DNA from: Candidatus Bipolaricaulota bacterium
GTDB lineage: Bacteria > Bipolaricaulota > Bipolaricaulia > UBA7950 > UBA9294
DNA: 13,852 bases
Assembly (NCBI GenBank): GCA_030612175.1
Contig: JAUWOJ010000022.1
Span: 1-13,852, forward strand
Direction: 5' to 3'
In this document: one piece after another, positions 1 through 6,009 of the stretch
How the letters are laid out: each line of letters opens with the position of its first letter
Position numbering within the stretch: position 1 is the first letter of the stretch
The notes under the pieces: generated by a model
Told to the model about the DNA's origin: nothing
Databases searched by the model: none
What the model saw: the letters and a program-made list of their open reading frames with translations, nothing else
Position numbers and translations under genes: made by a program

Positions 1-177
1 CCCTTCTTACTGTTACCCACTGTGATCACCTCTCTGGGGGATGAAACCTTATTTCTATCCCCTTCCTTGCGAGGTAATCTTACCATATTGGCTACTGTTG
101 ACTTAGTACTGTAGGTGGTACAACTTTCCCACCGCGGCACCGTTCTTCTCTCTCAAACTAAGAACTTGCTTCACAGC
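1..177. other. Left-edge stretch with no supported gene
   Basis: No convincing gene is visible here. On the minus strand an open frame runs from an ATG at 84-86 to the window edge (about 28 codons), but it has no Shine-Dalgarno sequence and I do not recognise it. Two weak inverted repeats lie just downstream of the ABC-F stop: GTTCTT/AAGAAC at 142-147 and 160-165 (12-nt loop), and GGTGG/CCACC at 114-118 and 129-133 (10-nt loop). A third, GGGGAT/ATCCCC, is at 37-42 and 57-62. None is followed by a T-run, so none is a standard intrinsic terminator, although the first could slow transcription leaving the ABC-F gene. Confidence 0.4.
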
Positions 178-2079
178 TTAAAGCGATTTGGCCTTTTCTA
201 AGGCTTCCTCCCAGTCCGCGCAGCACGTGTCAAGCCTTTCCTTGAGTGCCTTGTATTTTGATCCAAGCTCAGCGACCTTTGTCGTATCGGCATGATTGGT
301 GGCTACTAGAAGATCTCTTTCGGTCCTGTTCAACTCCTTCTCCAGGCGTTCGATCTCTTTCTCAAGTTGCTCGATGTCCTGGAGAAGTCTTTGCTGGTGA
401 TATTTGTTATGTGTTGTTTTTTTTGGATCTTTCCGGGTATTTCTTGATTCTCTTGTCTGTTTCTTCTGATTAGACTGGGAGGGAGTGGCCTTGGCGGCGA
501 TGTATTCTTTGTAATGATCATACCCGCCCGAGAAAACACGCAAACATCCTTGCTGAATTTCCCATACCTGCGTGGCAACTGCCCCTAACAGAGCGCGGTC
601 ATGAGAGACGAGTAAGATAGTTCCTTTGTACGCCAAGAGGGCTGCTTCCAAGACCTCTTGACTTGCCAGGTCAAGGTGATTCGTTGGTTCATCAAGCAGC
701 AGAAGATTCCCCTTCATCAGAGAAAGGATGGCAAGAGCTACCCGGCTCCGCTCTCCTCCCGAGAGTGCTTTCATCTGTTTTGATACTTCATCCTTGCTGA
801 ACAGAAAGCGCCCAAGCAGCCCTCGTGCCTGGGCAATAGTAAGGGAAGAATGAGCGAGGATCGTATCGAGAACAGTTTCGTTCTTGTAAAGTCCTTCTTG
901 CTGTTGGTTATAGCTTGTCGGTATTACCTTGTGCCCCATGTGAACAGTGCCTGCAAAGGGAGGAACATTCCCAGCTAGTGTTTCTAGGAGGGTTGTTTTT
1001 CCACATCCGTTTGGGCCGATAATTGCCACTCTCTCTCCGCGGTAGAGTGTGAAATCGGGGCAACCGAACAAAGCCGATGTGAAGCCAGCTTGTAGGTCTC
1101 TCGTCTGCAGGACTCGTTTTCCACTCGGAATCTCCACGGGGATTGTGAGTGACATGTGTTTTGACTGCCGAGGTTGGGCAATCAATTCTTTTGTTATCCG
1201 TTGCAGCTTTTTTTCTCGATCCTTTGCCTGACGATGTTTCTGTCCAGCATGGTGTCGACGAATGAAGTCTTCCTGTAACTTGATGTATTCCTGCTGCTCG
1301 GTGTAGGCTTGCTGTTGTTGAGCAAGCTTGGCCTTGCGTGCGACACAGGATCTGGTATAACCACCGCGATAGAACAAAAGCTCACCAAACGCAATCTCCC
1401 AGGCGCGGTTTGCCACCTGATCCAGAAGATGCCGATCATGCGACACTAGGATGATGGCGCCAGAGAAAGCAATAAGGGTTTCCTCCAGCCAATCCAATGC
1501 CAAGAAATCTAGATGGTTTGTCGGTTCATCCAATAGGAGAAGATCGGGGGGATCGACAAGTACGCGAGCTAGCGCCGCACGCGCTTCTTCTCCTCCGGAT
1601 AATCGATCTACTGGTTTGCTGAATGATTCACTTGTGAAGCCGACTCCGATGAGGGCGGCTTTGATCCTGGCATCAACAGTATATCCTCCTTGTTGCTCAA
1701 ATGTGTGTAGGAGGTTGTCGTAAGAATGAAGAAGCTCGGCATTGCTTGTGTCAGCCATCTGTGATTCCATATCGCGAAGCTTTACCTGCATGCCGAGCAG
1801 GCTGGAGAATGCGTCCTGCAATGATTCGTAGAGCGTCTCACTTGATCTGAGTCGTGCATGCTGTGGCAGATATCCAATGCGCATACTTCTTGCGCGATGT
1901 ACCTTTCCCGAGGTTGGTTGCTGAATATCGGCGATAATTTCAAGGAGAGTTGATTTCCCCGTTCCATTGTCTCCTATAAGGGCAATCTTATCTCCGCGTG
2001 AGACTTGGGTCGAAGATGGCAAGAATAGGAGCTGTGTGCCGAAAGACTTCTCTATCTGCTCTAGCTGTATCAATGACAT
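178..2079 (-). CDS. ABC-F family ATP-binding protein with C-terminal coiled coil (Uup/EttA-like)
   Basis: This is a soluble twin-ATPase protein without membrane segments. ABC-F proteins bind the ribosome, often at the E site, and assist translation or protect against antibiotics; which of these applies here cannot be told. In a 633-aa product the first ATPase domain shows Walker A GDNGTGKST (about 36-44), signature LSGGE (about 160) and Walker B LLLLDEPTNHLD (about 180-191). A charged, Gln-rich linker (about 247-298) matches the ribosome-contacting inter-domain linker of the family. The second domain has GPNGCGKTT (about 355-363), LSGGERS (about 439) and a second DEPTNHLD (about 462-469). Residues about 559-633 form a Lys/Glu-rich coiled coil like the Uup C-terminus. 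The frame stays open upstream to 2232, but that extension is unlike the family and overlaps amrS; ATG 2077-2079, giving MSLIQLEQIEKSFG, is the normal family start. No good Shine-Dalgarno precedes it. It diverges from amrS. Confidence 0.93.
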   Translation of the reverse strand: MSLIQLEQIEKSFGTQLLFLPSSTQVSRGDKIALIGDNGTGKSTLLEIIADIQQPTSGKVHRARSMRIGYLPQHARLRSSETLYESLQDAFSSLLGMQVKLRDMESQMADTSNAELLHSYDNLLHTFEQQGGYTVDARIKAALIGVGFTSESFSKPVDRLSGGEEARAALARVLVDPPDLLLLDEPTNHLDFLALDWLEETLIAFSGAIILVSHDRHLLDQVANRAWEIAFGELLFYRGGYTRSCVARKAKLAQQQQAYTEQQEYIKLQEDFIRRHHAGQKHRQAKDREKKLQRITKELIAQPRQSKHMSLTIPVEIPSGKRVLQTRDLQAGFTSALFGCPDFTLYRGERVAIIGPNGCGKTTLLETLAGNVPPFAGTVHMGHKVIPTSYNQQQEGLYKNETVLDTILAHSSLTIAQARGLLGRFLFSKDEVSKQMKALSGGERSRVALAILSLMKGNLLLLDEPTNHLDLASQEVLEAALLAYKGTILLVSHDRALLGAVATQVWEIQQGCLRVFSGGYDHYKEYIAAKATPSQSNQKKQTRESRNTRKDPKKTTHNKYHQQRLLQDIEQLEKEIERLEKELNRTERDLLVATNHADTTKVAELGSKYKALKERLDTCCADWEEALEKAKSL

Positions 2080-2090
2080 ATCGTCTACAG

Positions 2091-2117
2091 ATGGTACAAG
2101 AAGTAACCTTCTGGCAA
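2091..2117 (-). promoter_or_regulatory. Possible promoter of the ABC-F gene
   Basis: Read on the minus strand, TTGCCA (2112-2117, five of six to TTGACA) is followed after 15 bp by TACCAT (2091-2096, four of six to TATAAT). The spacer is shorter than the usual 17 bp. Transcription would begin only a few bases before the ATG at 2079, which fits the missing Shine-Dalgarno sequence. This is motif matching only. Confidence 0.3.
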
Positions 2118-2170
2118 AAGGAAGCAAGTGACCTGCCCTTTTCTTCTTCTTGCCGCATATAGTATGATTA

Positions 2171-2178
2171 AGAGGTGG
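2171..2178 (+). promoter_or_regulatory. Ribosome binding site fixing the amrS start
   Basis: AGAGGTGG lies 6 nt before the ATG at 2185-2187. It favours that start over the upstream in-frame ATG at 2128, which has no such site and would extend the protein into the divergent promoter region. TATAGT/TATGAT at 2158-2168 could be a -10 element, but no matching -35 is evident. Confidence 0.6.
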
Positions 2179-2184
2179 AACCAG

Positions 2185-3207
2185 ATGAAAGAAGCAATGC
2201 TTTATGAGAAACTCAGCCGAGAGCGTGTTCACTGTCTTCTCTGCTCACATCAATGCCGGATTGAGGAAGGGAAACGAGGGATCTGCGGTGTGCGCGAGAA
2301 CCAGAGAGGGACGCTTTATAGCTTGGTTTATGGTAAGCCGGTTGCCTGCGATGTCGATCCAATTGAGAAGAAGCCATTGTTTCATTTCCTGCCCGGCACG
2401 CGCGCGTACTCAATCAGTACAGTTGGCTGCAATTTCACCTGCTTGAATTGTCAGAATCATTATATTTCGCAGTACCCACGAGAAAACCCAGGACAGATCA
2501 TCGCGATGGGAGACGATATTTCCCCCAGCGAGGTTATTAAGGAAGCTAAGCAAGAAGGCTGCCAGACCATTGCCTATACCTATACTGAGCCAACTGTCTT
2601 TTTTGAGTATGCTCTCGACATTGCTCGTCTCGCGCATGAGGAAGGATTGCGAAACGTATTCATTTCAAATGGCTATATGAGCCCTGAAGCGGCTGACGCG
2701 ATCATTCCATATCTTGACGGCATCAATATTGACCTCAAGGGGATCTCAGATAAGTTCTATCGTGAGATAGCGGGAGGTAATCTGAGGCCAGTGCTGCATT
2801 CGATCGAGCGGTTTGTTGGGGCTGGCGTGTGGCTAGAGCTGACGACCCTAGTTATCCCGGGCATGAATGATAGCCCGGAGACGCTTCGTTGGATTGCGGA
2901 GGCGATCGTTGGTATTTCGGATACGATTCCATGGCATGTGAGCCGCTTTAGTCCTGCGCATAAGCTTGCCAACCTTTCTCCCACTCCAGTGGCTACGCTT
3001 GAGCAAGCACGAAAGACTGGCTACGAGGTTGGCCTGCGTTACGTATATGTAGGAAATGTTCCTGGTGAAGGAGAGCATACTTATTGCCCTGCCTGCGGAG
3101 AATTGCTGATAAAGAGAATTGGGTTTCTGGTGAAAGAAAACCGTTTACAAATGGATCGATGTCCAGCTTGTGACGCCCAGATTGATGGAGTTTGGTTTAC
3201 TCCCTAG
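2185..3207 (+). CDS. amrS: AmmeMemoRadiSam system radical SAM enzyme
   Basis: This is a 340-aa radical SAM enzyme related to pyruvate formate-lyase activases. The family is named after its usual company, an AMMECR1-domain protein and a Memo-like protein; its substrate is not well defined. The [4Fe-4S]/SAM motif CNFTCLNC (C82, C86, C89) is intact. The N-terminus carries another cysteine cluster (C17, C20, C24, C34), and the C-terminus has two CPAC pairs (C301/C304 and C326/C329) resembling a zinc ribbon. Family-typical stretches include YTYTEPTVFFEY, INIDLKG and YVYVGNVPGEGEHTYCPACG. The start is set by AGAGGTGG at 2171-2178. Neither AMMECR1 nor Memo partner is adjacent: the upstream neighbour is the divergent ABC-F gene and the downstream one is convergent tsaE, with an 11-bp overlap of the 3' ends and no terminator between. 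Family assignment is secure; the reaction is unknown. Confidence 0.92.
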   Translation: MKEAMLYEKLSRERVHCLLCSHQCRIEEGKRGICGVRENQRGTLYSLVYGKPVACDVDPIEKKPLFHFLPGTRAYSISTVGCNFTCLNCQNHYISQYPRENPGQIIAMGDDISPSEVIKEAKQEGCQTIAYTYTEPTVFFEYALDIARLAHEEGLRNVFISNGYMSPEAADAIIPYLDGINIDLKGISDKFYREIAGGNLRPVLHSIERFVGAGVWLELTTLVIPGMNDSPETLRWIAEAIVGISDTIPWHVSRFSPAHKLANLSPTPVATLEQARKTGYEVGLRYVYVGNVPGEGEHTYCPACGELLIKRIGFLVKENRLQMDRCPACDAQIDGVWFTP

Positions 3208-3619
3208 CGATTGCTACTTCTCGTTTACCACCTTCAAGCAGGATTATTCTTATCACGATATCGCTGATTTCAACTATACCTTTGATTCGATTGGGCCATT
3301 CAATTACGGTTACTCCTTCCGCTGGCGGGAGAAGCTGGTCGAGCCCTACTTCGGCAAGCTCGCTCAGGGAGTTGATCCTGTAGGCATCTAGATGATGTAG
3401 GGCGAGCTGCCCATAGTAATCACGAGCGAGCAGATAACTAGGAGAAACAACGATGTCGGTAATCAAGAGCCCCTTGGCAATTCCCTTTACCAAGGTTGTC
3501 TTCCCCGCGCCAAGCGGCCCAACTAGAGAAACAACCATCCCGTCGGTGAGCATACTGGCAAGGTCAATTCCGATCTCTTCCATTTCTTGTGAGCTGTGAG
3601 CGATGATTATCTTATTCAT
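3197..3619 (-). CDS. tsaE: tRNA threonylcarbamoyladenosine biosynthesis ATPase TsaE
   Basis: TsaE is the small P-loop ATPase that works with TsaD and TsaB to place the t6A modification at position 37 of ANN-decoding tRNAs in the cytoplasm. The 140-aa product has Walker A GPLGAGKTT (about 34-42), the family motifs SPSY (about 59-62; SPTF/SPTY in most members), HHLDAYR (about 75-81) and VIEWP (about 105-109). Its length is typical. Its ATG (3617-3619) shares one base with the pheT stop (TAATG), so translation is probably coupled and it is the last gene of the leftward operon. Its stop lies inside the end of convergent amrS. TsaD and TsaB are not in the window. Confidence 0.93.
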   Translation of the reverse strand: MNKIIIAHSSQEMEEIGIDLASMLTDGMVVSLVGPLGAGKTTLVKGIAKGLLITDIVVSPSYLLARDYYGQLALHHLDAYRINSLSELAEVGLDQLLPPAEGVTVIEWPNRIKGIVEISDIVIRIILLEGGKREVAIARE

Positions 3620-5991
3620 TATTCGCGCAGGTGGGCATCGAGCTTGGCCAAGCGTTTCATTATACGATGAACACTCCGGTCTACCTCTTGGTCGGTTAGT
3701 GTGTGGTCGCCTGCGCGCAAGGAGATTTCGTACGTGAGGCTTTTCTCGTGTTCAGAGACTTGCTTTCCCTGGTACAGGTCGTAGAGCAAGACGCTGTCAA
3801 TAAGGTTCTCGGATGTAATTGCTTGGCGGATCTTTTCCTCGGGGAGCTCAATTGGAGCGAGCAGAGAAAGGTCTCGTTTGGAAGCGGGAAAACGTCCAGG
3901 AGGCGTGAACAGATGCTTGGTTCTGCCTAAGCGCTGCAGCTTGTCGACGTCGATCTCAAACAGGATCAACGTAGCGCTGCTGGAGAGATGGTCGCAAACG
4001 GTGGGGGCGAGCTCGCCCAACAGTCCCATTTCTTCTCCTGCTAACGTGATTCTTGCCGCGCGTCCAGGGTGGAGAAAGGTTGGAATATCATTAGTGAGAA
4101 AGCGTGGCTCTCCCACGTTCAGGGAAGCCAGAAGATTCTGGATAACTCCCTTTGCTGTCAAGAGGTCAATATTCCTTCTACCGGAAAGGGAAAGTTCGGT
4201 ACGTCCGAACAGGAGACCCGCGAGAGACTCGTGTTCATTTCGTGGCTTGGAGAATACCCGGCCTACCTCGAATAGCATCCCACCCGCAACGCCCCGTTTT
4301 AAGTTGGTTTCAACTACAGAAAGAAGTCCAGGAAGGAGACTTCCCCTCAATGCTCGTTGTCCAGCAGTCATTGGGTTCTTGATTTCTACTAGGTTTTCAG
4401 CCGACAACGCAAGGGCTTCCCTGTACTGCCTCTTGTCAAAGCCATCCGTTACTACTTCATCTAATCCTAGCCCAGTAAGGATGGCTAGTATCTGGTCCTT
4501 ATACAGTTCCATAGGGGGCTTTTTCCCTATTTGTAACGTTGTCTCTGGCGGAGTAGAAGGAAGGCGATTGTAACCATAGATTCGGCCAATCTCCTCAATC
4601 AAATCTACCTCTCGGTTGAGATCGGAACGGAAGGAAGGAACTTGTGCTAACAGGTTTTCTCCTTTGTTACTCACCTTCATTCCCAATCGGGTAAGAATCT
4701 CTGCCATTTCCGCGTGCTTGATCTCAATGCCTAAGAGGCTAGTGACGTAGCTGGGGCGGAGCGTGAGTGTTCGCAAAGCCCGTTTGCGCGGATACACATC
4801 AACCATTCCGCGATGAACACAGCACCCCGTCATCTTCTGTAGCAGGTGTGCCACACGCTTTGCTGCTATGGGTATGCTTTCAGGATCAACGCCGCGCTCG
4901 AAGCGCTGCGAGGCTTCACTGCGAAGGCCAAGAAATCTGGTTGCCTTGCGGATTGTAGCTGGGGAGAAGGTTGCTGCTTCTAGGAGAATGTTTGTCGTCT
5001 CTTTTCTGATTTCACTTCGCTCCCCTCCCATTACCCCAGCAATTGCCAGATCTCCAACAGGATCACTGATCATCAGGATTTCGGGCCCAAGCTTGCGCTC
5101 AACCTTGTCCAAGGTACAGAAAGAATCCCCCTTCTTGGCATGGCGAACAATGATCCTGTCTTTCACTAAATTGGCATCGAATGCGTGTAAGGGATGGCCA
5201 AGCTCTAGCATGACATAGTTTGTCACATCTATTATGTTAGCCAGCGGCCTCATTCCCGCTTTTGATAGACGATGCTGCATGAGAGGCGGGGCAGAGCCGA
5301 CAGTGACATTGCTCATAAGGGACACGGTATAGCGTGGTGTATCAGCTGCGTCTTCCACTTCAACCGAAAATTGCTCTCCCGTTGGAGGGGAAGACCCATC
5401 AAATGTCAGCAAGGGCGGATGTAGTTCCTTTCCGGTGATTGCGGCAACCTCACGGGCGATTCCGTAGATTCCCAAGCAGTCCGGACGATTTGAGGTTACC
5501 GAGATATCGAGAATGTAGTCCTCGAACTCTAGAAGCTCGGCTAGATCTACACCAAGTGACAGATTGAGCCTTGGGTCGAAATTCCATATGCCAGCAGAAT
5601 GTTCTTCTAATCCTAGCTCAGTTCTCGAACAGATCATCCCCTGGGACGTAATTCCGCGAATCTTGCGCTCCTCTATGACTAAACCGCCGGGCAGCTTCCC
5701 TCCAACCATGATTACAGGAACGGTTGCGCCATCAACTACATTGAGGGCCCCACATACAATCTGGGCTTGGCTGGTACCTGTGTCAACAACACACAGGAGG
5801 AGATGATCAGAGTTGGGGTGAGGACAGTGTGAGACCACACGCCCGACTACAGCACCGCGCAATGCCCCAGTAGGGATAATTCCTTCAACTTCAATACCGG
5901 CCAGAGTTAGCTGGTTCGCAAGTTGTTGAACCGACCTTTCAGTTACATCTATGTCTACATATTCCGCCAGCCATCGGGATGGTACCTTCAT
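3619..5991 (-). CDS. pheT: Phenylalanine--tRNA ligase beta subunit
   Basis: PheT is the large subunit of the cytoplasmic alpha2-beta2 enzyme that charges tRNA-Phe; the beta subunit recognises tRNA and edits mischarged tyrosine. The 790-aa product matches the full bacterial form (about 795 aa). In order it has the N-terminal MKVPSRWL segment, an OB-fold tRNA-binding domain (about 40-150, with HPNSDHLLLC), the B3/B4 editing domain (about 210-385, with DVTNYVMLELGHPLHAFD at 255-272), a B5 domain (about 400-472, ending RSDLNREVDLIEEIGRIYGY), the catalytic-like core (about 480-685) and the FDX-ACB anticodon-binding domain (about 696-790, starting PPGRFPASKRDLSLL). A GAGGT ribosome site (complement of 5997-6001) sits 5 nt before the ATG. 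pheS, which normally lies directly upstream, is absent; an M1-type protease gene takes that place 19 bp away. tsaE follows with a 1-nt overlap. Confidence 0.97.
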   Translation of the reverse strand: MKVPSRWLAEYVDIDVTERSVQQLANQLTLAGIEVEGIIPTGALRGAVVGRVVSHCPHPNSDHLLLCVVDTGTSQAQIVCGALNVVDGATVPVIMVGGKLPGGLVIEERKIRGITSQGMICSRTELGLEEHSAGIWNFDPRLNLSLGVDLAELLEFEDYILDISVTSNRPDCLGIYGIAREVAAITGKELHPPLLTFDGSSPPTGEQFSVEVEDAADTPRYTVSLMSNVTVGSAPPLMQHRLSKAGMRPLANIIDVTNYVMLELGHPLHAFDANLVKDRIIVRHAKKGDSFCTLDKVERKLGPEILMISDPVGDLAIAGVMGGERSEIRKETTNILLEAATFSPATIRKATRFLGLRSEASQRFERGVDPESIPIAAKRVAHLLQKMTGCCVHRGMVDVYPRKRALRTLTLRPSYVTSLLGIEIKHAEMAEILTRLGMKVSNKGENLLAQVPSFRSDLNREVDLIEEIGRIYGYNRLPSTPPETTLQIGKKPPMELYKDQILAILTGLGLDEVVTDGFDKRQYREALALSAENLVEIKNPMTAGQRALRGSLLPGLLSVVETNLKRGVAGGMLFEVGRVFSKPRNEHESLAGLLFGRTELSLSGRRNIDLLTAKGVIQNLLASLNVGEPRFLTNDIPTFLHPGRAARITLAGEEMGLLGELAPTVCDHLSSSATLILFEIDVDKLQRLGRTKHLFTPPGRFPASKRDLSLLAPIELPEEKIRQAITSENLIDSVLLYDLYQGKQVSEHEKSLTYEISLRAGDHTLTDQEVDRSVHRIMKRLAKLDAHLRE

Positions 5992-6009
5992 TATTGACCT
6001 CGCTTAGGA

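Noticed and set aside
1..86. Minus-strand open frame from ATG 84-86 to the window edge
   Set aside because: Only about 28 codons, no ribosome site and no recognisable motif; too little to call a gene, although a gene lying further left could use it.
98..125. TTGACT at 98-103 as a promoter
   Set aside because: No acceptable -10 box at 16-18 bp and no plus-strand gene for about 2 kb.
142..165. GTTCTT/AAGAAC inverted repeat as a terminator for the ABC-F gene
   Set aside because: Six-bp stem with a 12-nt loop and no T-run; too weak to call an intrinsic terminator.
2080..2232. N-terminal extension of the ABC-F protein (51 residues)
   Set aside because: Not like the family, overlaps the amrS start, and the family-typical MSLIQLEQIEKSFG start lies inside.
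3878..4573. 231-codon plus-strand open frame
   Set aside because: It lies wholly antisense to pheT, whose 790-aa reading is unmistakable; composition is Arg/Ser/Pro-rich as expected for a shadow frame.
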